Shown in pieces: positions 35,390 to 44,834 of a stretch of DNA of 64,000 bases (within the stretch, counting starts at the first letter, position 1; every line of letters starts with the position of its first letter). Origin of the DNA: Bacteroidales bacterium (GTDB lineage: Bacteria; Bacteroidota; Bacteroidia; Bacteroidales; P3); the NCBI GenBank assembly GCA_017480185.1, contig JAFVBC010000018.1, positions 1 to 64,000 of the forward strand. Reading direction: 5' to 3'. The position numbers and the translations under genes were made by a program. The notes beneath the pieces were generated by a model. That model was given only the letters and a program-made list of their open reading frames with translations, searched no databases and was not told the origin of the DNA.

Positions 35390-36795
35390 AAGCAACAAAA
35401 CGCACTGTCCCCAAGGTGATAAGGATGGTGGTGGCTGCGGCGATGCTCTTGAGTGTCACCGCCCTACTGCTTGACAACAGTGGCACGATGCTCCACGGGG
35501 CTGCATGGATACCCAAAGTGCAACTATTGCCTGCCCTACTGGCAGGCAACTTCGTCATGGCTGGTGCGGTAATTCTGATGTGCCTGCTGGTGGGACGCAT
35601 ATATTGCTCGGTGATATGCCCACTGGGCATTGCACAAGATGTGTTTACGTGGATTGGCACAACTGCCAAGAAGATGTTTCATATAGGGTCTCGCCACCGT
35701 TTTTCGTACCACAAAGAGTTGCGCTGGCTGCGCTATGTGGTGCTGCTGGCATTCGTTGTGCTGATGCTCACGGGCATGAACGGCCTTGCCCTACTCATAG
35801 CCCCCTACAGCACCTATGGACGCATAATTAGAGGGATAGTGTCGGGGGGCACAATAATGTGGGTGGCGGTGGTGTCGGCCACGGTGATATTTGTCAGCGC
35901 ATTGCTGGGCGGACGCCTGTGGTGCAACACCATTTGTCCGGTGGGGACGCTGTTGGGCACGTTGAGCAGACACTCGGTAACAGGCATTGGCATCGACGGT
36001 GAGAAGTGCGTAAGTTGCCGCAAATGCGAACATGCGTGCAAAGCCATGTGCATTGACATTGACAAAAAGAGGGTCGACACCTCGCGATGCGTTGACTGCT
36101 TTGACTGTCTCGACCAGTGTCCGACAGGTGCAATAGCATTTGGTCGCAGACATAAAAGCCCCAAAGAGGTTGAACCCGATGGCAGTCGACGACGCTTTAT
36201 TGCCACCAGTGCTGCCCTTTCTGCCACCATGGCAATGCAAGCACAGGAGCAGAAATTCGACGGTGGTTTGGCCGTGCTAACAGCAAAAAGCATCCCTCAA
36301 CGAGCCAACCCACTGAAGCCTTTCGGAGCGCAAAGCTTGAAAAACTTCTCGTCGCGCTGCACAGGTTGCCAGTTGTGCGTCAGCCAATGTCCCGAACATG
36401 TGTTGCAACCTTCAACCGACCTTGCCAACTTTATGCAGCCACAACTGTCGTACAGCCAGGGCTATTGCCGCACAGCATGCAACCGCTGCAGCCAGGTGTG
36501 CCCAACTGGTGCCATACAGCCTGTGAGCAAAGAGGAGAAAACAGCCATAAGCATAGGATTTGCCGTTACGTTGCACGATAATTGTGTGTCGGCAAAGGGT
36601 ATAGACTGCGGTGCATGCGCCCGTCATTGTCCGTCTCAAGCCATAACAATGGTCGACGATGCCACAACAGGTCGCCGCTTACCCGCCGTCGATGAGAGCA
36701 TGTGCATTGGATGCGGAGCTTGCGAATACTATTGCCCGGCACGTCCGATGACTGCAATTTATGTCGAGGGACGGCGCGTCCACACCGAAAGATAG
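35386..36795 (+). CDS. Membrane polyferredoxin (NapH-like, multiple 4Fe-4S clusters)
   Basis: 469 residues. About four membrane helices in the first 190 residues carry NapH-type CSVICPLG and CNTICPVG loops. Ferredoxin motifs follow (CVSCRKCEHACKAMC, CVDCFDCLDQCPTG), then an internal twin-Arg-like hydrophobic stretch (SRRRFIATSAALSATMA), and further clusters (CTGCQLCVSQCPEH, CGACARHCPSQA, CIGCGACEYYCPARP). It likely carries electrons from quinol or a cytoplasmic donor across the membrane to an exported partner, plausibly the neighbouring Tat-exported reductase. Overlaps the regulator gene by 4 bases. Confidence 0.87.
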   Translation: MKATKRTVPKVIRMVVAAAMLLSVTALLLDNSGTMLHGAAWIPKVQLLPALLAGNFVMAGAVILMCLLVGRIYCSVICPLGIAQDVFTWIGTTAKKMFHIGSRHRFSYHKELRWLRYVVLLAFVVLMLTGMNGLALLIAPYSTYGRIIRGIVSGGTIMWVAVVSATVIFVSALLGGRLWCNTICPVGTLLGTLSRHSVTGIGIDGEKCVSCRKCEHACKAMCIDIDKKRVDTSRCVDCFDCLDQCPTGAIAFGRRHKSPKEVEPDGSRRRFIATSAALSATMAMQAQEQKFDGGLAVLTAKSIPQRANPLKPFGAQSLKNFSSRCTGCQLCVSQCPEHVLQPSTDLANFMQPQLSYSQGYCRTACNRCSQVCPTGAIQPVSKEEKTAISIGFAVTLHDNCVSAKGIDCGACARHCPSQAITMVDDATTGRRLPAVDESMCIGCGACEYYCPARPMTAIYVEGRRVHTER

Positions 36796-36841
36796 ATAGC
36801 GTGTACACTTGCAAGTCCATTCATCACACAACACTCACTCA

Positions 36842-38218
36842 ATGAAACGACGTGATTTTTTGAAAGGAATGACAGCTGCCACGGCAGTCGGTGCGGCGCT
36901 GGCGGTGGGATGTAGGCCAACAAACGCCCCCTCAAATGCGACCAGCAATCCCACATCGGAGCCCGAAGGAAAGATGACCATGCGCACCGACAGCCACGGA
37001 CAACAAGTGTCGCTGTTGGGCTACGGCATGATGCGTCTGCCGGTAGAGGGTGGTGGCAGTGCTCGCGAAAACCCCAATGCACCAATTGACCAAGAGATTG
37101 TCAACGAAATGGTAGACTACGCCATAAGCCACGGCGTGAACTATTTTGACACGTCGCCCGTGTATTGTCGAGGCGAATCGGAGACCGTTACTGGCAAAGC
37201 CTTAAGCCGTCATCCCAGAACCGACTACCTCATTGCCACAAAAATGTCTAACTTCAAGACATTCACCTATGACGCAAGCGTGAACATGTATCACCAATCG
37301 ATGCGTAACCTACAGGTAGACTATTTTGACTACTACCTGTTGCACAACGTCGGAACTCCCAATGGCTTTAAGAACAGATTTGTTGACAACGGCATGCTCG
37401 ACTTTTTGATCAACGAACGTGCCGAAGGCCGTATACGCAACCTCGGCTTTTCGTTCCACGGTGTACAGGAAGAATACGACCTCTTGATGCAACTTCACGA
37501 CAAAGTGCATTGGGACTTTGTTCAAATACAGATGAACTATGTTGACTGGCACTTTGCACATGAGATAAACCCCAACAACGTCAACGCCGACTACCTGTAT
37601 GGGGAGCTGGAACAACGCAACATACCAGCCATCATAATGGAGCCCCTACTGGGCGGAAGATTGGCCTCGCTCAACCCTCACACCACCGAACTTTTGAAAA
37701 CACAAAGCCCACAAAGCAGTCTCGCATCATGGGCATTTCGCTATTGTGGATCGAAACCATTGGTGCTAACTTCGTTGAGTGGAATGACCTATATGGAGCA
37801 CCTGCAAGACAATATCCACACCCACTCGCCATTAAAGCCACTGACCGATGCCGAACTATCGCTGCTTGAGCGTGTGGCCGATGAAATAGCCCATTATCCA
37901 TCAGTGCCTTGCACAGCATGCCAGTATTGCATGCCATGCCCTTTCGGGATAGACATACCATCGGTGTTTGCCCACTACAACAAGAGTATAAACGAGGGGA
38001 ACGTTGTGAGCGAGGGTTCGGTAGAACAGCGCGAATTCCGACGCGCACGCAAAGCATACTTGCAGTCGTACGATAAGAGCGTGTCTCGCATGCGCCAGGC
38101 CGACCACTGCATAGCCTGCGGAGAGTGTAAATTGCACTGCCCTCAAAACATAGATATTCCGCAAAAAATGCAGATAATAGAAAAATATACCAACCACCTT
38201 AAAGATTCATTGTTATGA
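36842..38218 (+). CDS. Tat-exported aldo/keto reductase with C-terminal 4Fe-4S domain
   Basis: 458 residues from ATG 36842. The twin-arginine signal [20 protein letters not shown] is followed by a Cys (VGCRPT), so it may also be lipidated. The aldo/keto reductase barrel contains [16 protein letters not shown] and [15 protein letters not shown]. The C-terminus has [17 protein letters not shown] and [18 protein letters not shown], ferredoxin-type clusters. It probably performs an extracytoplasmic redox reaction on an unknown substrate, with electrons from the polyferredoxin. Its end overlaps tatA by 4 bases. Confidence 0.88.
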   Translation: MKRRDFLKGMTAATAVGAALAVGCRPTNAPSNATSNPTSEPEGKMTMRTDSHGQQVSLLGYGMMRLPVEGGGSARENPNAPIDQEIVNEMVDYAISHGVNYFDTSPVYCRGESETVTGKALSRHPRTDYLIATKMSNFKTFTYDASVNMYHQSMRNLQVDYFDYYLLHNVGTPNGFKNRFVDNGMLDFLINERAEGRIRNLGFSFHGVQEEYDLLMQLHDKVHWDFVQIQMNYVDWHFAHEINPNNVNADYLYGELEQRNIPAIIMEPLLGGRLASLNPHTTELLKTQSPQSSLASWAFRYCGSKPLVLTSLSGMTYMEHLQDNIHTHSPLKPLTDAELSLLERVADEIAHYPSVPCTACQYCMPCPFGIDIPSVFAHYNKSINEGNVVSEGSVEQREFRRARKAYLQSYDKSVSRMRQADHCIACGECKLHCPQNIDIPQKMQIIEKYTNHLKDSLL

Positions 38219-38397
38219 CATTACTCAACATTAGTCCGTGGGAAATTGGCATCATCGTGCTTGCATTGCTGCTACTGTTCGGTGGGAAAAAGATACCCGA
38301 ACTGATGCACGGTATGGGAAAAGGCATTAAAAGCTTCAAAGATGGCATGAACGGCAAAGACGAAGAGCCAAACAAAACCGAGAAAAAAGACGAATAA
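38215..38397 (+). CDS. tatA: Twin-arginine translocase subunit TatA
   Basis: 60 residues. One N-terminal membrane helix ([20 protein letters not shown]), then an amphipathic helix with the typical FGGKKIPEL motif and a charged tail. TatA forms the pore that exports folded proteins. There is no separate tatB, so this subunit probably serves both roles. Overlaps the reductase gene (ATGA) and precedes tatC. Confidence 0.95.
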   Translation: MTLLNISPWEIGIIVLALLLLFGGKKIPELMHGMGKGIKSFKDGMNGKDEEPNKTEKKDE

Positions 38398-38408
38398 CCA
38401 CACTGCCG

Positions 38409-39119
38409 TTGACCTTCTGGGAACATCTGGAAGAACTGCGAGCCTGCATTTTGCACACACTGGTGGTCTATGCTTTAGCCACCGTGGCATGCTTCTTTTT
38501 CAAAGACATGCTGTTTCAAGCGGTGCTTTATCCTAAACCTGCTGCGATGCAAATTATAAACATCGACATAGCTCAGCAGTTTCTAACCCATATAAAGGTG
38601 GCAGCATTGGCTGGATTGCTATTAGCCATGCCCTTTGCACTGTACCAGATATTTGCATTCATCTCGCCCGGGCTTTACAACATTGAAAGGCGCATAGCCG
38701 CTGGTGCCATGGCAACATCATACCTGTTGTTCGTGGCTGGGGCGGCAATAAACTACTTTCTCATCTTCCCTGTAACGGTAGATTTCCTGTTCTACTACAG
38801 AGTTAGTCCCGACATTGAAAACCGCATCGCACTCACTTCCTACATCAATCTCCTTTTCATCATGAGCCTCATTATGGGCATAGCATTTGAATTGCCCGTA
38901 TTTTGCTGGCTTCTGGCACGTATAGGTGTGCTAAAATCGTCGTTCATGACTCGCTATCGTCGTCATGCAATAGTGGTCATCCTAATTGTTTCGGCCGTAA
39001 TTACTCCTACCGGCGACCCCTTTACACTCATGCTTGTAGCATTGCCTATATGGATATTGTGGGAAGGAAGTATCTTTATTGTTAAACGAACTGAAAAAAA
39101 GAAAACTATAGAAACATGA
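38409..39119 (+). CDS. tatC: Twin-arginine translocase subunit TatC
   Basis: 236 residues, TTG start (MTFWEHLEELR, the usual TatC N-terminus; no ATG is available in frame). Six membrane helices with conserved FISPGLYNIERR and the final ITPTGDPFTLMLVALPIWIL. TatC recognises twin-arginine signals. Located 11 bases after tatA and overlapping the alkaline phosphatase gene by 4 bases. Confidence 0.95.
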   Translation: MTFWEHLEELRACILHTLVVYALATVACFFFKDMLFQAVLYPKPAAMQIINIDIAQQFLTHIKVAALAGLLLAMPFALYQIFAFISPGLYNIERRIAAGAMATSYLLFVAGAAINYFLIFPVTVDFLFYYRVSPDIENRIALTSYINLLFIMSLIMGIAFELPVFCWLLARIGVLKSSFMTRYRRHAIVVILIVSAVITPTGDPFTLMLVALPIWILWEGSIFIVKRTEKKKTIET

Positions 39120-40267
39120 AGAAGATTCTGATAAGTGTCCTATTTGCGACCTCGTTAATGCTTACCAGCTGCGCCGACTTGCTTGAGTTGAGTTACGACA
39201 TAGAAGAACTTGTAGAATATCTTGAAGCCGAAGACTCCATAGCAAAAAGCGAGGAGAATATGCCCAAGAACGTAATATTGATTATTGGTGACGGTATGGG
39301 CGTGGCACAAGTTTACAGTTCGGTGGTAGCACAAAAAGAAGACAATTCGGCATTTCTACGCTTCCCCTACAGTGGTTTTTCGCGAACGTATTCTCTTAAC
39401 AAGTACCGTACCGACTCGTCGGCTGGTGGCACGGCACTGACCACTGGGCATAAAGTGGAGAACAACCATGTAAATTGGGCTTCCGATAGCAGCCGCTACC
39501 CCACCATTTTTGATGATGCTGTTAGCGTGGGGATGCAAACAGGCTTTGTTGTAACCAGCAGTGTACTTGACGCAACACCAGCATCGACCTACGGGCATGT
39601 GCCCTATCGTCGTATGTTCGACACTTTAAGTCTACAATTATCGCAGTGCAACCACAGCGTAATGATTGGTGGAGGACGTATGAATTTCCTAACAGAGAAC
39701 CGTAAAGACGGGCTTTCACCACTCGACACGCTAACCAAACGCGGATATAAGGTGGTCTACACCCTTGATAGTATGCAAAATTTTGACGGGGATAAGATGG
39801 TGGCTTTGCTCTATGAAGGCGACCCACTGACGGCCCCTGCGCGAGGCAACGTACTCACGGTGGGTGCACAAAAAGCCTTAACAATGCTCAATCGCAACCC
39901 CAAAGGGTTTGCCATGATGATAGAGGGCTCACAGATTGACTGGGCTTGTCACAACAACGATAGTGCTTATTTGCGTGCCGAAATGGCAGATTTTGAGCAG
40001 ATGCTTAATGCCGTGCTCGACTTTGCTGCCAACGATGGCCAAACCCTCGTGGTGGTTACTGCCGACCACGAAACGGGCGGTGTTACACTTCCCAACGGCG
40101 ATATTGCCAATGGTGGCAACGATGTGCACTTTCTTTGGGGTAACCACACGGGCGTGATGGTGCCAGTTTTCGCTTTCGGACCTGGCGCATTCCACTTTTC
40201 TGGCATTATGAACAACACAGACATACCGACAAAAATACGACTTCTATTAGGCTTCGACAATGATTAA
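39116..40267 (+). CDS. Alkaline phosphatase, lipoprotein type
   Basis: 383 residues. A lipoprotein signal ends at LMLTSC. Phosphatase motifs: metal ligand in VILIIGDGMGVAQVY, nucleophilic Ser in RTDSSAGGTALTTGHKV, later ligands in MIEGSQIDWACHNND and VVTADHETGGVTLP. It hydrolyses phosphomonoesters outside the cytoplasm. The signal has no twin arginine, so despite its place after tatC it is probably Sec-exported. Overlaps tatC and the next gene (8 bases). Confidence 0.92.
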   Translation: MKKILISVLFATSLMLTSCADLLELSYDIEELVEYLEAEDSIAKSEENMPKNVILIIGDGMGVAQVYSSVVAQKEDNSAFLRFPYSGFSRTYSLNKYRTDSSAGGTALTTGHKVENNHVNWASDSSRYPTIFDDAVSVGMQTGFVVTSSVLDATPASTYGHVPYRRMFDTLSLQLSQCNHSVMIGGGRMNFLTENRKDGLSPLDTLTKRGYKVVYTLDSMQNFDGDKMVALLYEGDPLTAPARGNVLTVGAQKALTMLNRNPKGFAMMIEGSQIDWACHNNDSAYLRAEMADFEQMLNAVLDFAANDGQTLVVVTADHETGGVTLPNGDIANGGNDVHFLWGNHTGVMVPVFAFGPGAFHFSGIMNNTDIPTKIRLLLGFDND

Positions 40268-41600
40268 GTTCTGCGTAAAACTGGTACAACGGTGGCTGCC
40301 CGAACCATTTATCTTTGCCATCGTACTCACTTTTGTGGCTGCTCTGATAGCCATGATTGTATGCAGTCAGACCCCACTTGAGGTAATTGACCATTGGGGA
40401 GGTGGCGTTTGGAACCTCCTTGCCTTTGCCATGCAGATGTCGCTGGTGTTGGTGTGTGGCTCTGCCTTAGCCGCAGCACCAGCTGTGCGCAGTGGCATCA
40501 CTGCACTTGCACGCCTACCCAAGACCCCTGCGGCCGCCATTGCCCTGGTTACCGTGGTGTCGTCGTTGGCCTGTTGGCTAAACTGGGGTTTTGGACTGAT
40601 TGTGGGAGTGGTGTTTGCAAAAGAGTTGGCCAGGCAGTTGAAAGGGGTCGACTACCGGTTGCTCATAGCCTCGGCATACAGCGGTTTTGTGGTTTGGCAC
40701 GCTGGTCTTTCTGGTTCCATACCGCTCACCATGGCCACACCCGGCGAGGCTCTATCCAAAGCCACCAATGGTGCATTGACTTCGCCCATACCTATCAGTC
40801 GAACTTTGCTCGATCCTCACAACCTCGTCATGGTACTCTTGGTCATTGTGGTCATCACCATTGCAAACACACTGATGCATCCACGCCACGACGTGGTAAC
40901 TGTAGATCCGTCATTGCTTGACGACGAGGCTCAACCCATTTCGCGTCCTACCAACCCCACTCCTGCCCAACGAGCCGAGCATAGCCCCATTCTGTCGTGG
41001 CTCATAGCGCTGATGGGACTGGCCTACTTGGTTGTCATCCTCGGATTTCGTGGAGGCAACTTCGATCTGGGCTCGGTCATACTGCTATTCCTAACCATCG
41101 GCTTGCTGTTGCACCGCACACCGTTGGCCTATGTGAAAGCCTTTTCAAAAGCGGCATCGGGTGCTTCTGGCATCATTCTTCAGTTCCCATTCTACGCCGG
41201 CATTATGGGCATAATAACAGGCATCGGTGCATCGGGCGTAAGTTTAGGTACGGTGCTCAGCAATGCCTGCATTGACATAAGTACCCCCCTCACCTACCCT
41301 CTACTCACATTCCTATGCGCCGCTATTCTCAATCTTTTCGTGCCTTCTGGTGGCGGACACTGGGCAATTCAAGCGCCCATCATGTTTACGGCCGGAGCAA
41401 ATCTTGGTGTTGACCCAGCCCTGACAGGCACTGCCATTGCCTGGGGCGACGCATGGACCAACCTTATCCAGCCTTTCTGGGCACTTCCTGCCTTGGCCAT
41501 TGCGCGTCTCAACGCCAAAGACATTATGGGTTATTGCTTGATAGACCTGCTGTTGACAGGCATCGTGATATGTGTCGGACTGCTTATATGGGCAGCCTAA
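40260..41600 (+). CDS. Short-chain fatty acid transporter, AtoE type
   Basis: 446 residues, about 11-12 membrane helices. The signature regions WLPEPFIFAIVLTFVAALI, NWGFGLIVGVVFAKELAR, VWHAGLSGSIPLTMATPGE and PSGGGHWAIQAPIMFTAGAN are typical of the AtoE short-chain fatty acid permease family. It likely moves acetate, butyrate or similar acids. Overlaps the phosphatase gene by 8 bases, continuing the same run. Confidence 0.92.
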   Translation: MIKFCVKLVQRWLPEPFIFAIVLTFVAALIAMIVCSQTPLEVIDHWGGGVWNLLAFAMQMSLVLVCGSALAAAPAVRSGITALARLPKTPAAAIALVTVVSSLACWLNWGFGLIVGVVFAKELARQLKGVDYRLLIASAYSGFVVWHAGLSGSIPLTMATPGEALSKATNGALTSPIPISRTLLDPHNLVMVLLVIVVITIANTLMHPRHDVVTVDPSLLDDEAQPISRPTNPTPAQRAEHSPILSWLIALMGLAYLVVILGFRGGNFDLGSVILLFLTIGLLLHRTPLAYVKAFSKAASGASGIILQFPFYAGIMGIITGIGASGVSLGTVLSNACIDISTPLTYPLLTFLCAAILNLFVPSGGGHWAIQAPIMFTAGANLGVDPALTGTAIAWGDAWTNLIQPFWALPALAIARLNAKDIMGYCLIDLLLTGIVICVGLLIWAA

Positions 41601-41634
41601 TCAACAAAAACAAAGCAAAACAACACATCCAGTC

Positions 41635-42186
41635 ATGTTTGAAAATATCATTGCCCACTATCCCGATTTTCCCAAACCTGGCATCGATTTCATCGACGTC
41701 CTGCCATTCCTTGCAGACCACGAGGCATTCAAAGCCGTGATAAACCAAATTGACAGCCTATGCACCGCCCCCAACGCAACAGCTATCGAGGCGCGTGGTT
41801 TTCTGTTCACCGCACCATTGCTGACCGTGTCAACCCACGTAAGGCACCTGCTTCCTGTTCGTAAACGGGGCAAGATACCCTACAGTGATGGCGACCTTTG
41901 CAGGGTGGAGATAAAGAAAGAATATGGCAGCGACGAGTTGTTCTTCCGCCACAGCGACATGCAGCGTTTGAAGGCCGAAGATGGATGTGTGCGCATATCG
42001 TTGATTGACGATTTTTTGGCCACCGGAGGCACTGCACTCGACTTGGCTCGGGCGCTACAAGCCAACAGTCCCAATGGCATGAGGGTCGAGATTGCCGAGT
42101 TTGTGTTTCTTGCAGAGCTGGCGGCACTTGATGGGAGAAAAGCCCTTGAGCAGATAGCACCTGTTCACACACTTATGCAAATATAG
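41635..42186 (+). CDS. apt: Adenine phosphoribosyltransferase
   Basis: 183 residues from ATG 41635 (MFENIIAHYPDFPKPGIDFI). Makes AMP from adenine and PRPP in purine salvage. Motifs: IEARGFLFTAPLL, RKRGKIPYSD and the PRPP loop SLIDDFLATGGTALD. The longer frame from 41572 overlaps the transporter end and is not family-like. Last gene of the plus-strand run. Confidence 0.95.
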   Translation: MFENIIAHYPDFPKPGIDFIDVLPFLADHEAFKAVINQIDSLCTAPNATAIEARGFLFTAPLLTVSTHVRHLLPVRKRGKIPYSDGDLCRVEIKKEYGSDELFFRHSDMQRLKAEDGCVRISLIDDFLATGGTALDLARALQANSPNGMRVEIAEFVFLAELAALDGRKALEQIAPVHTLMQI

Positions 42187-42194
42187 ACCACCAC

Positions 42195-42482
42195 TCAAAC
42201 GCACCCGTTCAGCAGCCCGTCAAGGTCATGCTGCTCGGGAGCCTCTTCTTCTGAGCCCCACTGGTTTTTCCGCTTCAGCAGGTTGGCCTGATTAAGCAGA
42301 GCCATCAACTTGTCTTTCCGTTCAGGCTTGAGTTTGCCTTGATTCAACATCTTGCGCTGATGTTTCATCCAGTTTACCATCGGATGTTCCTCTACACGAT
42401 GTTTCGACGGATTGCGGTGGTGAGTTGTCATGTATTCCATCACCTCGTTATACTTTCTTTCCCACAACTCTTCTTGAGTCAT
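42195..42482 (-). CDS. Small protein with a single helicase-associated (HA) domain
   Basis: 95 residues. ELWERKYNEVMEYMTTHHRN, then MVNWMKHQRKMLNQGKLKPE is the helicase-associated domain pattern (W..k...l..Y...h.g...L..W...qR...k.g.L...r). Such single-domain proteins are found in Bacteroidota without the helicase. May bind nucleic acid; role unknown. Convergent with apt, 8 bases apart. Confidence 0.72.
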   Translation of the reverse strand: MTQEELWERKYNEVMEYMTTHHRNPSKHRVEEHPMVNWMKHQRKMLNQGKLKPERKDKLMALLNQANLLKRKNQWGSEEEAPEQHDLDGLLNGCV

Positions 42483-42517
42483 ATATAATCTGTTTTTTTA
42501 TCTCACCTTAAAAAAGA

Positions 42518-43009
42518 CTACAGCAGCAGGCGTATGCATAGCACCAGCAACACAAGGCCGTAGACCAGCTTTATCATCGTGCCCGATAAAAAGCCCAAGA
42601 AAGCCCCCATAGCAGCACGCAGGGCGTGTTTGGCTTCAGCGCCGCCTATCTTCTCGCCCACAAAAGCCCCAACAAAAGGCCAAAACACCATGCCTATCAA
42701 TCCGCCTGGGCCAAAGGGCAAGCCGACAATCGACAGCACCAATCCCACGTTGCATCCCCACACACCGGCCTTCGTGCCGCCAAAACGTTTGGTGCTTATT
42801 GATGGCACCACATAGTCTATCACCGTTACCACCACCGCCACCACAGCGGCACCTATAAGCAGTGGCACCTGCATCTCCACATTCGGAGCCAGCATCAACA
42901 GCAACATTCCCAGCCACGACAGTGGCGGTCCGGGTAAGCCCGGCACCACTGCTCCCACCAGTCCCACCAAAAGCAGCAACGCTGCAAGGATTACGAGCAA
43001 CACGTTCAT
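42518..43009 (-). CDS. DUF456 family membrane protein
   Basis: 163 residues. Hydrophobic segments with GAVVPGLPGPPLSWLGMLLL, GTKAGVWGCNVGLVLSIVGL and FWPFVGAFVGEKIGG match DUF456, small inner-membrane proteins with glycine-zipper-like helices and no known function. Its start overlaps the end of the GNAT-HD gene as ATGA. Confidence 0.9.
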   Translation of the reverse strand: MNVLLVILAALLLLVGLVGAVVPGLPGPPLSWLGMLLLMLAPNVEMQVPLLIGAAVVAVVVTVIDYVVPSISTKRFGGTKAGVWGCNVGLVLSIVGLPFGPGGLIGMVFWPFVGAFVGEKIGGAEAKHALRAAMGAFLGFLSGTMIKLVYGLVLLVLCIRLLL

Positions 43010-44118
43010 GGCATGAAAGAGTTAAACAGAAGACGCAAACTATGCTCATCGTCAATCAAACGGCGCAACTCGTCAAGGGGCTCGGCATTGGGCGACGTGG
43101 GCAACCACAACTGCAGGTAGCCCCCACGGCCATACTTTTCCTTTAGATGCGTCAGCGCACGTTGCCAGTGCTGCTCACGGTCGAGGTGGGGATAGTGGTC
43201 AAGGCCATATCTCACCGTGCGCCACACAATGGTTTCGGGCTCAATGTCGCGATCGGCTTCGGCCACAATGCAGCCATAAATGGTGTGCGGAGGTTCGGAT
43301 GCCGATGCCCGATGGTCGGCCGCAGCCTGAGCAATAACCTCTATTTCCTTTTCGCTAAACCACCGTGCCAAACGCCTGTCAGAACGAATAATGCGGGCAC
43401 TCTCAAGGTGATGCTCTGCGCGTCCCACACCGAGGCCAACATCGTGCATAGCTGCAGCCACAAACACCATTTCGGGGTCGACATCCATCGTAACGGCCAA
43501 CAACATGGCCCGAGCCATCACCCGCCGAGCATGGGCACGTCCATGAGCCACATCAAAGCTATCGTATAGTGGTATGATTTCGTCTTCGACAAAAGATCTC
43601 AAATCAGCCCTCACTTCGTCAAAACGCCACCACTCAAAAGCCTCGCGCGCGCCACCGTCGGCCATATAAACCATACCCGAGCGCACAAAACCCTCTTTTT
43701 CAAGAATGTGCAGCATCGCAACATTCAACCTATGAGTATCGGCACGCAGATAAGAACAGTGCCTTTTGGCAAAGTCGAATGCTGCAGCAGCCACACCGCG
43801 GGCCTCACCATTGCAAGCAAGACGGTGAATAGTAAAGTAACTGCTCCGCCTATCCAACCATCGTCCATGCTCGATAAAGCCATAATTGGGGTCGATTCCG
43901 TCCACAAGCGAGAAACATCCCACCGCCCTACCATTGCACTCCACAACATGCAGACTGCCACTGGCAAGATCGTCCTCTACATCTCGACGCGTTGGATAGC
44001 CCACCCACTGACCGTCGTTGCCCGACGCTCGCATCAGTTGGCGAGAGTGGTCGAACATAAGTAGCACACGCTCAACATCGTCTGCCACACCGCGGCGCAC
44101 CGACAAACATTCATTCAT
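43006..44118 (-). CDS. Fused GNAT acetyltransferase and HD phosphohydrolase-like protein
   Basis: 370 residues. The first 170 are a GNAT-type acetyltransferase (GFIEHGRWLDRRSSYFTIHR, ACNGEARGVAAAAFDFAKRH). From about 180 there is an HD domain with HGRAHARRVM, VAAAMHDVGLGVGRAEHH and AAADHRAS as metal-ligand regions. The fusion suggests a metabolite acetylation/hydrolysis pair, but substrates are unknown. Co-transcribed with the DUF456 gene. Confidence 0.85.
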   Translation of the reverse strand: MNECLSVRRGVADDVERVLLMFDHSRQLMRASGNDGQWVGYPTRRDVEDDLASGSLHVVECNGRAVGCFSLVDGIDPNYGFIEHGRWLDRRSSYFTIHRLACNGEARGVAAAAFDFAKRHCSYLRADTHRLNVAMLHILEKEGFVRSGMVYMADGGAREAFEWWRFDEVRADLRSFVEDEIIPLYDSFDVAHGRAHARRVMARAMLLAVTMDVDPEMVFVAAAMHDVGLGVGRAEHHLESARIIRSDRRLARWFSEKEIEVIAQAAADHRASASEPPHTIYGCIVAEADRDIEPETIVWRTVRYGLDHYPHLDREQHWQRALTHLKEKYGRGGYLQLWLPTSPNAEPLDELRRLIDDEHSLRLLFNSFMP

Positions 44119-44163
44119 GCCGACAATAACGCGTTTCTCCTCCCATTATTATACGCATCAAAT

Positions 44164-44266
44164 AGGTATCAAGTAAGGCCGTTCTTCAGTTGTTCTTCAG
44201 TCGTTGACTGAAGAACAACTGAACATATACTGAAGAAATGCCGAAGTTGATCCCTACTTGATGCCT
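44164..44266. repeat. Intergenic palindrome, family member c
   Basis: Left part AGGTATCAAGTAAGGCC plus GTTCTTCAGT modules, right part GACTGAAGAACAACTGA, then a degenerate arm (AACATATACTGAAGAAATGC) ending near GATGCCT. The degenerate arm is almost identical to that of member e at 60.3 kb. Confidence 0.85.
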
Positions 44267-44374
44267 GTTTGATGGTGTTTTGTTGCCTATTTGAGGGCGT
44301 ATTATTGATGTGTTGTTGATGTGTTGCCCCACCCCTAACCCCTCCCAGGAGGGGAAGAGTTTGAGATAGAGATT

Positions 44375-44735
44375 GCAACAGCCTCCCCTCCCTGGGAGGG
44401 GACTGAGGGGTGGGTCTATGGCAAATATGTATTTGAGGTTGCGATAGCCTCCCCTCCTCGGGAGGGGACAAAGGGGTGGGGCTATGGCAAATATGTACTT
44501 GAGAGTGCAACAAACCTCCCCTCCCCGGGAGGGGACAAAGGGGTGGGTCTATGGCTAACATGTACTTGAGAGTGCAACAGCCTCCCCTCCTCGGGAGGGG
44601 ACAGAGGGGTGGGTCTGTGGCTAACATGTACATGAGAGTGCAACAGCCTCCCCTCCTCGGGAGGGGACAGAGGGGTGGGTCTATGGCAAATATGTACTTG
44701 AGAGTGCAACAGCCCCTCCCGAGGAGAGGGTAAAT
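44375..44735. repeat. 66-bp tandem array of G/C-rich hairpins
   Basis: Units start at 44375, 44441, 44507, 44574, 44640 and 44706 (partial), each GCAACAGCCTCCCCTCC..GGGAGGGG followed by a GGGGTGGG..CTATGGC segment and an AT-rich spacer. A degenerate copy precedes at 44328-44360. The region 44119-44834 has no gene; apparent frames in it are translated repeats. Only repeats c, this array and the promoter at 44807 are present. Confidence 0.95.
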
Positions 44736-44806
44736 GGAGAAGATAGTGTTAAAAAAGCTCAACCGAAAGTGTGGCATACGTCCTACTGGAAAAGCTTTTT
44801 TTTCAT

Positions 44807-44814
44807 TATCTTTG
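44807..44814 (+). promoter_or_regulatory. -7 box of the thioredoxin-like gene
   Basis: TATCTTTG, 20 bases before ATG 44835. Confidence 0.65.
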
Positions 44815-44834
44815 CCAATAAAACAACCAATATC

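Noticed and set aside
44375..44735. Tandem array as a CRISPR
   Set aside because: Units are identical across their whole length, with no unique spacers, and no cas genes are nearby.
44169..44777. Open frames on both strands across the hairpin array (for example 202 residues on the minus strand)
   Set aside because: They are translations of the 66-bp repeat (period 22 residues) with no independent protein features.
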